Assembly (NCBI RefSeq): GCF_002086795.1
Contig: NZ_MVIM01000007.1
Span: 248,001 to 312,000, forward strand
DNA: 64,000 bases
Direction: 5' to 3'
Source of the DNA: Mycolicibacterium tusciae
Lineage (GTDB): Bacteria > Actinomycetota > Actinomycetes > Mycobacteriales > Mycobacteriaceae
Part shown: piece after piece, positions 26,934-36,017 of the stretch
Position numbering within the stretch: position 1 is the first letter of the stretch
Layout of the letters: each line of letters starts with the position of its first letter
Position numbers and translations under genes: made by a program
Notes under the pieces: model-generated
What the model was told of the DNA's origin: nothing
The model's database searches: none
Seen by the model: only the letters and a program-made list of their open reading frames with translations

Positions 26934-28163
26934 CTACTGGCTGGTGTTCAACGGTGCCGCGTCGGCCATCCTGCGCAGCTCCTTGCGGTCGGCGTCGGCG
27001 CCGCCGAGCGAGGGCAGGCTGAAGCTGGTGTACATCACGCGTCGTTCGCGCTGCACCGGCGGCGCAGCCATGTGCAACGTGCACGAACAGTGCACGGTGA
27101 CGTCGCCGGTCTCGGTCGCGAGGTTGACCACCGGAAGATCGAGGCCTGGTTGCAGGCTGGGCGCGGGCCAGACGAGGGCTCGATGTGAACCGGCGACGAC
27201 GCGGAGCTGACCCGACATCGCGTCGGCGCCGGTGACCGAGATGCCGACGGTGAGTCCGCAGCAGTCGTAGCTGTGCCTGCCGAGCGAGCAGTCCTTGTGC
27301 CACGGGATGTCCGAAATCCCTTGGACGACGCCGATCGGTTTGAAGAGCGCTTCGAGTCGGTTGCCGTCCCAACCGCTGGCGACGTGGCCGTCGCCCGTCA
27401 ACGCGGCGATGCGGGTCAGGCGTTCGTCGGCGACCAGTTCGGCGGCGAGCGGGGATTCCTTGTCGAACCGCTGCATCCGCACCAGCGCACGGGATCCGTC
27501 CTCGAGGCCAGCCCACCATGACCGGCCGTCACCATCGGCGTAACGCGTTGCCGCGACGTCCATTTCGGTAGACACGGCGGCCATCTCGTCTTCGCGATAC
27601 AGACCCTTGACGTGGAGGAAGCCGGCTTGTTCGAGGAACCACGCCATGTCGTCGGCGGAATCGGCGGCAGTGAACGAACGGCTGAGGTCGAGCGGTCCGC
27701 CGTCGCGATCCTCGAATTCGATCGCGCCGGTGCGATGGGGTGTCGTGCCGTCGAGTGTGGCCCGGACCAGGAGCCACCAATTCAGGATGTCGGAGAGGTG
27801 CCCCGTCATATCGAGGGAGCCGCTGGCCAACCAGCCCATCGGCGTGACTTTGTCGGCGACGAGTGCATCAAACTGTCCGGCGTCGACCCGGATGGCGGAG
27901 CCGGTGCCAGGACCCCGTGTGACGGCGACGCGAGCATCGTCGGCGCGCAGCGTCCAGGATTGCCCCTCGACGGTGACGGTGAGTGGCCGGGGCTGCATCT
28001 CCTGCAGCGACGGACCCAGCCGATCTGTCGCCGCGGCGAACAGGCGGGGCAGCGTGACGTCGAGGAATTCGGCGGGCGCGATGGATGCGGGCTCGCCGTC
28101 GACCCTGATTCGCCTGTCGACAGTCATGTGCGTGATCAGCTTAGGCAGATCGCGGGGCGCCAT
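26934..28163 (-). CDS. SCP2-like domain fused to phytanoyl-CoA dioxygenase (PhyH) family enzyme
   Basis: 409 residues in two parts. Residues ~30-140 look like an SCP2/sterol-carrier lipid-binding domain (IRVDAGQFDALVADKVTP, then GWLASGSLDMTGHLSDI). Residues ~165-390 are a PhyH-type Fe(II)/2-oxoglutarate dioxygenase: HxD at His289-Asp291 (PWHKDCS), distal His364 (LHMAAPP) and a 2OG-binding Arg at 374-375. Likely hydroxylates a lipid or acyl-CoA. Divergent from the double MaoC dehydratase gene. Ten bases separate its stop from the TenA gene on the other strand. Confidence 0.8.
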   Translation of the reverse strand: MAPRDLPKLITHMTVDRRIRVDGEPASIAPAEFLDVTLPRLFAAATDRLGPSLQEMQPRPLTVTVEGQSWTLRADDARVAVTRGPGTGSAIRVDAGQFDALVADKVTPMGWLASGSLDMTGHLSDILNWWLLVRATLDGTTPHRTGAIEFEDRDGGPLDLSRSFTAADSADDMAWFLEQAGFLHVKGLYREDEMAAVSTEMDVAATRYADGDGRSWWAGLEDGSRALVRMQRFDKESPLAAELVADERLTRIAALTGDGHVASGWDGNRLEALFKPIGVVQGISDIPWHKDCSLGRHSYDCCGLTVGISVTGADAMSGQLRVVAGSHRALVWPAPSLQPGLDLPVVNLATETGDVTVHCSCTLHMAAPPVQRERRVMYTSFSLPSLGGADADRKELRRMADAAPLNTSQ

Positions 28164-28247
28164 CGCAGGATTCCGGGATCAGAGTGCCCGCGCGTTAGTG
28201 TGCTGTGGTCGGCTCCGAACCAGCCGACGGAAGAGTTGAGCTGATTC

Positions 28248-29279
28248 ATGACTGCACCAGCAGACACGTCGCCCATGGAAGCGCGGGTCGGCCACTACTA
28301 CCAGATGGACGGCACCTACCTGGTGGGCCGCGAGAAGGTCCGCGAATACGCCCGCGCGGTGCAGGACTATCACCCCGCGCACTGGGACGTCGCCGCCGCC
28401 GCTGAGCTTGGTTATTCGGATGTCGTCGCGCCGGTGACGTTCACGTCGACCCCCGGTATGAAGTGCAACCGACGCATGTTCGAGTCGATCGTCGTCGGAT
28501 ACGACACGTACCTGCAGACCGAAGAGGTCTTCGAGCAACACCGCCCGATCGTGGCCGGTGACGAATTGACCATTGACGTCGAGCTGACGTCGGTGCGCAG
28601 GACGGCGGGCCGGGATTTCATCACCGTCACCAACACGTTCACCGATACCGCAGGCGAGCGCGTGCACACGCTGCACACCACCGTCGTCGGGGTCACCGCC
28701 GAGGACATCGACGTGGGCGTCAAGACGGCTGTGCAGAACGCGATGATGCACGACATGAACATCCTGGACATCCCCAGTGCGGATGGCGAGTACGAGAAAG
28801 AGCTGCGCCCCGAGGGCGAGATCCGGATCGCCGACGGAGGCTTCACCCGCACGCCGGGAACGCCGTCGTTCGACGACGTGAAGGTCGGCGACCAGCTGCC
28901 GGTGCATCACACCCGGCTGTCACGCGGTGACTTGGTGAACTATGCCGGCGTGGCGGGCGACGCCAATCCGATCCACTGGGACGAGACCATCGCGAAGCTG
29001 GCCGGCCTGCCCGACGTGATCGCCCACGGAATGCTGACCATGGGTTTGGGTGCCGGCTTCCATTCCGCGTGGTCGGGAGATCCCGGCGCGGTGACGCGCT
29101 ACACGGTTCGGCTGTCTGCGCCGGCCGTCGTGTCGGCCACCGGGGGTACCGACATCGAATTCAGCGGACGCGTCAAGTCGTTGGATCCGGCGACGCGCAG
29201 TGGTGTGGTGATCGTTGCGGCGAAGTCGGACGGTAAAAAGATCTTCGGTATGGCGACCATGGACGTCCGCTTCCGCTGA
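28248..29279 (+). CDS. Fused double hot-dog (MaoC/HadA-HadB-like) 3-hydroxyacyl dehydratase
   Basis: 343 residues with two hot-dog domains. The N-terminal one has REYARAVQDYHPAHWD (HadA/C-like). The C-terminal one has the full hydratase-2 motif GDLVNYAGVAGDANPIHWDE followed by DVIAHGMLTMGLG, carrying the catalytic Asp and His. The layout matches actinobacterial proteins annotated as fused HadA/HadB. Dehydrates (3R)-hydroxyacyl thioesters in fatty-acid or mycolate metabolism, or hydrates enoyl-CoA in breakdown. Divergent from the SCP2-PhyH gene with ~85 bases between. Confidence 0.88.
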   Translation: MTAPADTSPMEARVGHYYQMDGTYLVGREKVREYARAVQDYHPAHWDVAAAAELGYSDVVAPVTFTSTPGMKCNRRMFESIVVGYDTYLQTEEVFEQHRPIVAGDELTIDVELTSVRRTAGRDFITVTNTFTDTAGERVHTLHTTVVGVTAEDIDVGVKTAVQNAMMHDMNILDIPSADGEYEKELRPEGEIRIADGGFTRTPGTPSFDDVKVGDQLPVHHTRLSRGDLVNYAGVAGDANPIHWDETIAKLAGLPDVIAHGMLTMGLGAGFHSAWSGDPGAVTRYTVRLSAPAVVSATGGTDIEFSGRVKSLDPATRSGVVIVAAKSDGKKIFGMATMDVRFR

Positions 29280-29337
29280 TCGGCGTTCACAGCGTCTTCC
29301 CACGTTTCGCCCGGATCGCGTCGGGTAAGCGCCGCAC

Positions 29338-31128
29338 ATGGCTGAGGAAGTCTCGGATTTCGTACTGAAGCGGCTGCGCGAATGGGGCGTCGAGCAGGTG
29401 TTCGCCTATCCGGGGGACGGGATCAACGGCCTCGTCGCCGCCTTCGGGCGGGCCGACAACAACCCGCGTTTCGTTCAGGCCCGGCACGAGGAGATGGCCG
29501 CATTCGAGGCGACGGGATACGCGAAATTCTCTGGGCGGGTGGGGATTTGCATGGCAACCTCCGGTCCTGGAGCGATCCACCTGCTCAACGGCCTGTACGA
29601 CGCCAAACTCGACCACGTCCCGGTGGTGGCGATCGTCGGCCAGACCGCACGCAGCGCCATGGGCGGCAGTTATCAGCAGGAGGTCGACCTGCAGGCGGTC
29701 TTCAAGGACGTCGCCAGCGACTATCTGGTCGAGGTCAACGTCGCGAGCCAACTGCCGAACGCGCTGGACCGAGCAATCCGCACCGCACTGACCCGCCGGG
29801 CGCCCACGGCGCTGATCATCCCCTCCGACCTCCAGGAAGAACCGTACGAAGCTCCCGGACACGCGTTCAAACACGTGCCGTCGAGCGATCCGGGGTACGC
29901 CCATCCCGCACTGGCGCCGACCGACGAGCAGATTCGCCAGGCCGCCGACATCATCAATTCGGGCAACAAGGTTGCCATCCTCATCGGGCAGGGGGCCCGC
30001 GCGGCCGCGGCGCAGGTTCGTCAGGTTGCCGAGCTCACCGGTGCCGGTGTCGCCAAAGCCCTTCTGGGCAAGGATGTTCTGCCCGACGACCTGCCGTATG
30101 TGACCGGATCCATCGGTCTGCTGGGCACCCGACCGAGCTATGAAATGATGCGGGACTGCGACACTCTCCTCATCGTCGGCTCCAACTTCCCCTACAGCCA
30201 GTTCCTGCCGGAGTACGGGCAGGCCAGGGCGGTACAGATCGACATCGATGGCTCTTTGATCGGCATGCGCTACCCCACCGAGTTGAATATCGTCGCGGAT
30301 GCCGCGACCGCACTGGACAAGCTGGTTCCGTTGCTCGCCCGCACAGAGGACCGCTCGTGGCGCGAGACGATCGAGAAGAACGTGTCGCGGTGGTGGGAAA
30401 CCGTGCAGCGGCAGGCGAATCTGTCTGCCAAACCGACGAATCCGATGCGCATCGCGTGGGAGCTGTCCGAGCGCCTGCCGTCGAACGCCATCGTCACCGC
30501 CGATTCGGGTTCGTCGACGAACTGGTATGCGCGCTGCCTGAAGTTCCGCGACGGTATGCGCGGTTCGCTGTCCGGCACGCTGGCCACCATGGGCCCCGGA
30601 GTGCCGTACGCGATCGGCGCCAAGTTCGCCCATCCGGATCGACCGGTGATCGCGATGGTCGGCGACGGCGCGATGCAGATGAACGGGCTGGCCGAACTGT
30701 TGACGATTCGGCGGTATCGCGAACTGTGGTCGGATCAGCGCCTGATCGTCTGCGTCTTCCACAACAACGACCTCAACCAGGTCACGTGGGAGTTGCGCGC
30801 CATGGGCGGTGCGCCGAAATTCGAAGAGTCACAGTCACTTCCTGATCTGTCCTACGCCGACGTGGCCCGCAGCATGGGGCTGAAAGCCATCGCGGTCGAC
30901 ACCGACGACGCGATCGGTCCAGCATGGGATGAAGCGTTGGCAGCGGACGAACCGACTGTTCTCGACATCCGTTGCGATCCCGAGATGCCTCCCATTCCGC
31001 CCCACGCCACCTACGAACAGGCCAGGGACCTCGTCGAGTCGATCCTCAAGGGTGACCCGGCGCGATGGCATCTGATGGCCCAGGGTCTGAAAACCAAGGC
31101 ACAGGAGTTCGTGCCGCACCGAGGCTGA
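29338..31128 (+). CDS. ThDP-dependent enzyme, pyruvate oxidase/acetolactate synthase-like
   Basis: 596 residues, three-domain ThDP fold. The cofactor-activating Glu is Glu51 (QARHEEMAAFEATGYA). The ThDP-Mg motif starts at VGDGAMQMN (~441) and ends at HNNDLNQVTWE. The middle domain has AILIGQGARAAAAQ. Resembles PoxB-type pyruvate oxidases and actinobacterial ThDP-requiring enzymes. It could decarboxylate pyruvate or another 2-oxoacid; no ilvN-type small subunit is next to it. Monocistronic, facing the LysR gene tail to tail. Confidence 0.88.
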   Translation: MAEEVSDFVLKRLREWGVEQVFAYPGDGINGLVAAFGRADNNPRFVQARHEEMAAFEATGYAKFSGRVGICMATSGPGAIHLLNGLYDAKLDHVPVVAIVGQTARSAMGGSYQQEVDLQAVFKDVASDYLVEVNVASQLPNALDRAIRTALTRRAPTALIIPSDLQEEPYEAPGHAFKHVPSSDPGYAHPALAPTDEQIRQAADIINSGNKVAILIGQGARAAAAQVRQVAELTGAGVAKALLGKDVLPDDLPYVTGSIGLLGTRPSYEMMRDCDTLLIVGSNFPYSQFLPEYGQARAVQIDIDGSLIGMRYPTELNIVADAATALDKLVPLLARTEDRSWRETIEKNVSRWWETVQRQANLSAKPTNPMRIAWELSERLPSNAIVTADSGSSTNWYARCLKFRDGMRGSLSGTLATMGPGVPYAIGAKFAHPDRPVIAMVGDGAMQMNGLAELLTIRRYRELWSDQRLIVCVFHNNDLNQVTWELRAMGGAPKFEESQSLPDLSYADVARSMGLKAIAVDTDDAIGPAWDEALAADEPTVLDIRCDPEMPPIPPHATYEQARDLVESILKGDPARWHLMAQGLKTKAQEFVPHRG

Positions 31129-31159
31129 TCACTGGCTCGCGGTGTTCGCGGTGGTGGTG

Positions 31160-32092
31160 TCAGCCGCTGCTCTCGTCGAGGGCCTGATGCGGATCGTCGG
31201 CAGGCAACCACACGGATGCGTCACCGAGTCCGAAGTCGCCAACGCCCCTGGTGAATTCGTCGATCAGTGCGTGAATCGCGGGATTGTCCTCACCCCGCCG
31301 CCACACCAGTGACCACGTCCACAACGGTGACGGGTTAACCACCGGTCGACGCACCAGATCTTTTGGCAGTGTTTCGTCCTGGCCTTTGGGATTGTTCAGG
31401 ACGGCGCGGCGCAACCCTCGCACATGCTCGAAGAGCGTCGGCCCGGTGACGCCGCCGTCGTCGGTGCGCATGACACGGGCGCCGGTCGCGGAGGCGAACT
31501 GTTCTCCATAGCGATTCCACGACGACCAGCTGGCGGCATCGGAGTCGACGAGCACCACGGTGTCACCGGCTTCGACGGGCGACTCGTCGGAACCGGCGGC
31601 GAGCGCATAGAGCCGGTCGACCCCGAGGAGTCGCGCGTCGAGCGACAGCTTTTCGAGGTCGCTGTTCTGGACCCAACAGATCGCGAGGTCGAGGCTGCCC
31701 TCCGCGACCCGTGCCGCCTGGGCGTGCGACGGCATCACCCAGGTGTCCACCCGCAGCTCGGCCACTCCTGCCGCACGCTGCGCCCAGTCGACCGGGCACC
31801 AGTTCACGTAGCCGACGCGGACGGGCTGCGACACTCCGAGACCCATTGCTCGCCTGCGCAATTCGTCGGCATCGCTGACCAACGCCCGCGCATCCGGAAG
31901 CAATGCCGCGCCCGCCGGTGTGAGAACGACCGATCTCCGGTCCCTTTCGAAGAGGGTCACCTTGAGATCTTTTTCCAGGGCCTTGATCTGTTGAGACAGC
32001 GACGGACCCGCGATGCGCAGACGGCCGGCCGCCCGGCCAAAGTTCAGTTCCTCGGCGACGGCGACGAAGTAGCGCAGCTGCCGCAGCTCCAT
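31160..32092 (-). CDS. LysR-family transcriptional regulator
   Basis: 310 residues. N-terminal winged helix-turn-helix begins MELRQLRYFVAVAEELNFGR, with recognition region RIAGPSLSQQIKALEKDL. The effector-binding part spans ~90-290 (PVRVGYVNWCP onward). Divergent from an SDR gene, the classical LysR arrangement; a T-N11-A palindrome lies between them. The inducer is unknown. Confidence 0.9.
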   Translation of the reverse strand: MELRQLRYFVAVAEELNFGRAAGRLRIAGPSLSQQIKALEKDLKVTLFERDRRSVVLTPAGAALLPDARALVSDADELRRRAMGLGVSQPVRVGYVNWCPVDWAQRAAGVAELRVDTWVMPSHAQAARVAEGSLDLAICWVQNSDLEKLSLDARLLGVDRLYALAAGSDESPVEAGDTVVLVDSDAASWSSWNRYGEQFASATGARVMRTDDGGVTGPTLFEHVRGLRRAVLNNPKGQDETLPKDLVRRPVVNPSPLWTWSLVWRRGEDNPAIHALIDEFTRGVGDFGLGDASVWLPADDPHQALDESSG

Positions 32093-32170
32093 CGGGTCAG
32101 CCTAATAGCCCCAGCCTCCCAGCAGGGAGGTGATTGGTCTCGTCCGCCTGGCATCGCCACCCAATCTCGG

Positions 32171-32187
32171 CATGTTGAGCCGACATG
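32171..32187. promoter_or_regulatory. Putative LysR-box between lysR and SDR genes
   Basis: CATGTTGAGCCGACATG is an inverted repeat with 5-bp arms and contains the T-N11-A LysR signature. A second inverted repeat with 6-bp arms, CCTCCCAGCAGGGAGG, lies at 32115-32130. Both are in the divergent promoter region. Binding is inferred, not shown. Confidence 0.5.
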
Positions 32188-32205
32188 ACAAGGAAAGGAA
32201 CAGCG

Positions 32206-32910
32206 ATGAACACTTCGACACGGGTGGCCGTCATCACCGGCGCCTCCCAGGGGATCGGCGCCGGACTGGTTCAGGGCTACCGGAAACTGGGCTACGCGGT
32301 CGTCGCCAACTCGCGGACCATCGGCCCAAGTGACGATCCCATGGTGCTCACAGTCGCCGGTGACGTTTCTGAGCCCGGTGTCGGCCAGCGCGTGATCGAT
32401 GCTGCGGTGCAGCGATTCGGCCGGGTCGACACCGTCGTCAACAACGCGGGCATCTTCATTCCCAAGCCGTTCACCGAATACACCGACAGTGACTTCGACG
32501 CCATCACCGGCGTGAATCTGCGCGGCTTCTTCGAGATCACTCGCGCCGCGCTGACGGTGCTGCCGACCGGCGGCCACATCGTCAACATCTCCACCAGCCT
32601 GGTCGATCAGGCCAACTCGCAAGCCCCGTCAGCGCTGGCCTCGCTGACCAAGGGCGGGCTCAACGCCGCCACCAAGGCGCTGGCCGTCGAATACGCCGGT
32701 CGTGGCATCCGGTCCAATGCGGTCGCGCTCGGCATCATCGACACACCGATGCACGACCCGTCCACCCACGAGGCCCTTGCCGCACTGAATCCGATGGGCC
32801 GGCTGGGTGACGTCGACGACGTCGTCGACGCCGTTCTCTACCTGGAGACGGCATGCTTCGTCACCGGCGAGATCCTGCATGTCGATGGTGGTCAAAGTGC
32901 AGGGCACTGA
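32206..32910 (+). CDS. Short-chain dehydrogenase/reductase under the LysR gene
   Basis: 234 residues. NAD(P) motif TGASQGIGAG at about 11-20, NNAG motif VVNNAGIFIPKP, and C-terminal SDR end VTGEILHVDGGQSAGH. At the catalytic site the usual Ser-Tyr-Lys run is SALASLTKGGLNAA, so the Tyr is not at its expected place. The enzyme may be inactive or use a variant mechanism. The ATG at 32206 has AAGGAA just upstream. Overlaps the next gene. Confidence 0.85.
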   Translation: MNTSTRVAVITGASQGIGAGLVQGYRKLGYAVVANSRTIGPSDDPMVLTVAGDVSEPGVGQRVIDAAVQRFGRVDTVVNNAGIFIPKPFTEYTDSDFDAITGVNLRGFFEITRAALTVLPTGGHIVNISTSLVDQANSQAPSALASLTKGGLNAATKALAVEYAGRGIRSNAVALGIIDTPMHDPSTHEALAALNPMGRLGDVDDVVDAVLYLETACFVTGEILHVDGGQSAGH

Positions 32911-33265
32911 GGAGATCCTGCGCGCGGTACTGGACCAGTGGAGGGACGGGATCGACGCGCATGATCCGGTCCGAGTGGCCGGCGTCTTCACCGATGACGC
33001 CATCTTTCAGGGGCTGCGGCCATACAGCGTCGGGCCGCAGGGGGTGTTCGAGTACTACGACGCGCAGCCGCCCGGCATGACGGTGCAGTACCAGATCCTG
33101 GAGTCTCGTCGGCTCGGCGTCGATGTGGCGCTCGGCTACCTCGCCGCGGAGTTCGCTTTCCGGGACCGGGACACCGTGCACCTCAACATCGGAGTCGTCG
33201 TCACCCGCACCAGCAAGGACTGGCACATCGCGTCGTATCAAGCGAGCCTGGAAGGCGGTGGGTAA
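32879..33265 (+). CDS. SnoaL/SgcJ-like NTF2-fold protein
   Basis: About 128 residues: N-terminal helices EEILRAVLDQWRDGIDAHDP, then VAGVFTDDAIFQGLRPYS, and C-terminal strands VVTRTSKDWHIASYQASL. Typical of the SgcJ/EcaC or DUF4440-like NTF2 group. Its ATG (32879 or 32885) lies inside the 3' end of the SDR gene in another frame, so the two are co-expressed. Role unknown; the pair could modify one small molecule. Confidence 0.78.
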   Translation: MSMVVKVQGTEEILRAVLDQWRDGIDAHDPVRVAGVFTDDAIFQGLRPYSVGPQGVFEYYDAQPPGMTVQYQILESRRLGVDVALGYLAAEFAFRDRDTVHLNIGVVVTRTSKDWHIASYQASLEGGG

Positions 33266-33294
33266 CACCCGCCGAAACGGGTACGGATTGCTAC

Positions 33295-34638
33295 ATGAGC
33301 AGCGGGCGACCTCGAGTTCTCATCATCGGCGGCGGGTTCGGCGGGTTGTTTTGCGCCCGCCGCCTCGGCCGGGTCGGCGTGGACGTCACACTGCTGGATC
33401 GCGCGGCGTGCCACGTGTTCCAGCCGTTGCTCTACCAGTGCGCGACGGGCACGTTGAGCATCGGGCAGATCAGCCGATCGCTGCGTGAGGAACTGTCGCG
33501 CCACCGCAACGTCACGACGCTGCTCGGCGAGGCCGTCCAGCTCGACCCCGACTCCCGGCGAGTCACGGCCCGTCGGCCCGACGAAACTAAGTTCGACGTC
33601 GACTACGACTACCTGGTGATCGCGGCGGGGATGCGCCAGTCGTACTTCGGCAACGAGGAGTTCGCCGCATGGGCGCCCGGCATGAAGACGCTCGATGATG
33701 CGCTCAGCATCCGGCGTCGAGTCTTCGCGGCGTTCGAGATCGCCGAGACCTTGCCGCCGGGCCCCGAGCGGGACCAGTGGCTCACGTTCGCGGTCACCGG
33801 CGCCGGCCCCACCGGCGTCGAATTGGCCGGGCAGATACGGGAACTCGCAACGCGTTCACTGGCCAACGAATTCCACAAGATCGAGCCGGAGGATGCCAGG
33901 GTGCTGTTGTTCGACGGCGGTGACCGGGTGCTCAAAAGCTTCGCACCCGCGCTGTCTGAACGGGCGTCGCACATACTCGAGGACTTGGGCGTCGAGCTGC
34001 ACTTCGGTGTGCACGTCTCCGATGTGCGGCGCGACGGTGTGACGGTCAGCCCGAAAGACGGTAGTGCCGAGCAGGAATACGCAACCCGCACGGTGCTGTG
34101 GACGGCCGGGGTGGAGGGGGTACCGTTCGCGCGGCACGCAGCCGAAATGCTGGGTGCCGCCACCGATCGGTCGGGCCGCATCAAAGTTGACGCCGACCTG
34201 TCGGTGCCTGGGCATCCCGAGGTGTTCGTCATCGGTGATCTGGCGGGTCGCGACGGGTTGCCGGGGGTGGCGGAGAATGCGATGCAGGGTGGCTGGCATG
34301 CCGCGGCCTGCATTCGGCGCGATGTCGCTCAACGCAAGCGCAAGGATTTCCGCTATCGCGACCTTGGTTCCGCGGCGTACATCAGCCGGGGTCATGCGGT
34401 GGTGCAGGCAGGACCGGTCAAGTTCGCGGGCATGTTGGGTTGGCTCGGCTGGGGCTTCATCCACATCGCGTTTCTCACCGGCGTGCGCAACCGTTTCAGC
34501 ACCGTCGCCACGTGGATGGCGACGATTGCGCGCGCCAACCGCAGCGACCGCTCGTTCATCCTCGGCGGATCCGGCCATCCGGAGGAGCCCTACACCTGGG
34601 AGTCGCCCGTACACCAAGGACAACGTTCGGCAGACTAG
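33295..34638 (+). CDS. Type II NADH dehydrogenase-like flavoprotein
   Basis: 447 residues. FAD-binding GGGFGGLFCARRL near residue 10, NADH-binding VTGAGPTGVELAGQIREL near 166-183, and the second FAD contact FVIGDLAG (~309). The C-terminal tail GWLGWGFIHIAFLTG is amphipathic, as in membrane-bound NDH-2. Oxidises NADH and passes electrons to menaquinone without proton pumping. Whether it equals Ndh or is an extra paralogue cannot be told here. Confidence 0.88.
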   Translation: MSSGRPRVLIIGGGFGGLFCARRLGRVGVDVTLLDRAACHVFQPLLYQCATGTLSIGQISRSLREELSRHRNVTTLLGEAVQLDPDSRRVTARRPDETKFDVDYDYLVIAAGMRQSYFGNEEFAAWAPGMKTLDDALSIRRRVFAAFEIAETLPPGPERDQWLTFAVTGAGPTGVELAGQIRELATRSLANEFHKIEPEDARVLLFDGGDRVLKSFAPALSERASHILEDLGVELHFGVHVSDVRRDGVTVSPKDGSAEQEYATRTVLWTAGVEGVPFARHAAEMLGAATDRSGRIKVDADLSVPGHPEVFVIGDLAGRDGLPGVAENAMQGGWHAAACIRRDVAQRKRKDFRYRDLGSAAYISRGHAVVQAGPVKFAGMLGWLGWGFIHIAFLTGVRNRFSTVATWMATIARANRSDRSFILGGSGHPEEPYTWESPVHQGQRSAD

Positions 34639-34662
34639 CGGCCCGAACGCTAGAGTGCGTAG

Positions 34663-35616
34663 ATGGCTGATACCACCACGAAAAGGGCTGCGGCATCGCA
34701 GAACTGGCCGTCGTTGCGGGTCGATGACTGGACTGCCACGCGGGAGACGCTCCACATGTGGACACAGATCGTCGGCAAGATTCGCCTTGCGCAGGCGCCG
34801 CTGGTCAACCACTGGTGGAACGTCACCCTCTACGTGAGTCCCCGGGGCCTGACGACCTCGGCGATCCCCTACGAAGCCGGCGTCTTCGACATCGAGTTCG
34901 ACTTCATCGAGCACCGGCTGCACATCCGGTGCAGTGACGGCGGCCTCCGTCAGATCGCGCTCGAACCAAAGTCGGTGGCCACCTTCTATGCCGAAACGAT
35001 GGCTGCGCTCGACGAACTCGGCATCGCGGTGCAGCTTCGGGCGAGCCCCAACGAAGTCGATCCCGCGATCCCGTTCGCCGACGACCACACACACGCCTCC
35101 TATGACGCCCAGGCGGCGCACCTGTTCTGGCGTCAACTCGTGTCCGCGGACCGCGTGCTGCACGAGTTCCGCTCGCACTATCTCGGGAAAGTCAGCCCCG
35201 TGCACTTCTTCTGGGGCGCCATGGATCTGGCGTGCACCCGGTTCTCCGGTCGCACCGCGCCCGAGCATCCGGGCGGCGCGCCGAACTGCGGCGACTGGGT
35301 GATGGTGGAGGGCTATTCGCACGAGCTGAGCAGCTGCGGCTTCTGGGCGGGCGGCGGTGAAGAGGGCGCTTTCTACGCATACGCCTATCCCGAGCCTGAG
35401 GGTTTCGCCGACTATCCCGTGAAACCCGAGCAGGCCTTCTACAGCACGGACTACAAGCAGTTTCTGTTGCCATTCGAGGCGGTGCGAACCGCCGCCGACC
35501 CGGACAGCACCCTGTTGGAGTTCCTGCATGCGACCTATCGGGCGGCCGCTGATCTGGGCGATTGGGACCGAGCCGCGCTCGAGGTCGATCCGCTCCGGTG
35601 GCGCGACAAGCAGTGA
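34663..35616 (+). CDS. DUF5996 family protein
   Basis: 317 residues matching the pattern of actinobacterial DUF5996 proteins: start WPSLRVDDWTATRETLHMWTQ, then PLVNHWWNVTLYVSPRGLTT, HFFWGAMDLACTRFSGR and SHELSSCGFWAGG. Many His, Trp and Asp residues and no signal peptide. Function unknown in the family. Starts 24 bases after the NDH-like gene in the same direction. Confidence 0.82.
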   Translation: MADTTTKRAAASQNWPSLRVDDWTATRETLHMWTQIVGKIRLAQAPLVNHWWNVTLYVSPRGLTTSAIPYEAGVFDIEFDFIEHRLHIRCSDGGLRQIALEPKSVATFYAETMAALDELGIAVQLRASPNEVDPAIPFADDHTHASYDAQAAHLFWRQLVSADRVLHEFRSHYLGKVSPVHFFWGAMDLACTRFSGRTAPEHPGGAPNCGDWVMVEGYSHELSSCGFWAGGGEEGAFYAYAYPEPEGFADYPVKPEQAFYSTDYKQFLLPFEAVRTAADPDSTLLEFLHATYRAAADLGDWDRAALEVDPLRWRDKQ

Positions 35617-35622
35617 CGTCGG

Positions 35623-35895
35623 CTATACGTCCCCGGGCATACCTGGGGGACTGAGCGAGCCGTCGACGTTCGGCACCGATGCCGGCGCCGGTATCCCGCC
35701 TTCCGCCGCGTTGTCTCCCGGTATCCCGTCGTCCGCCACGGGTCCCCACGCGCCACCGCCGCAGAGTGGGTGGCGCCAGCCGAAGGCGTCGCATCCCGGA
35801 TCTGCCTGAACCACCGGTGCGGGTGCTGCGACGGCGCCCGTGACTGCTGCACCGACAACCGCTACCGCGACCGCCGCTCCGGTCAACCAACTCAT
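35623..35895 (-). CDS. Small secreted protein
   Basis: 90 residues: an N-terminal signal (MSWLTGAAVAVAVVGAAVTG, cleavage near VQADP), then a short Gly/Pro/Asp-rich mature chain with one Cys pair (GCDAFGWRHPLCGGG). Resembles small exported mycobacterial proteins of unknown role. The start has AGGAGCGAC-like Shine-Dalgarno sequence upstream. Convergent with the DUF5996 gene. Confidence 0.7.
   Translation of the reverse strand: MSWLTGAAVAVAVVGAAVTGAVAAPAPVVQADPGCDAFGWRHPLCGGGAWGPVADDGIPGDNAAEGGIPAPASVPNVDGSLSPPGMPGDV
35629..35651. terminator. Possible bidirectional terminator hairpin
   Basis: GTCCCCGGG and CTGGGGGAC flank a 5-base loop (arms 7 of 9 paired) at the convergence of the DUF5996 gene and the small secreted gene. 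It overlaps the last codons of the latter. No T-run follows, as is common in mycobacteria. Confidence 0.35.
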
Positions 35896-36017
35896 CTGTC
35901 GCTCCTTGTCGTGGACTGGACGTGATTGTCGCGCTTCGGGGGTGATCGGGTACCGAAACGGACTGAAAGGCGCGAAATATGCTTGGGCTCTTGCTTTTTC
36001 GTCGCCTGCGTCAATAT

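Noticed and set aside
33856..35529. 557-codon reverse frame across the NDH-like and DUF5996 genes
   Set aside because: It spans two real genes on the other strand and has no family-like motif.
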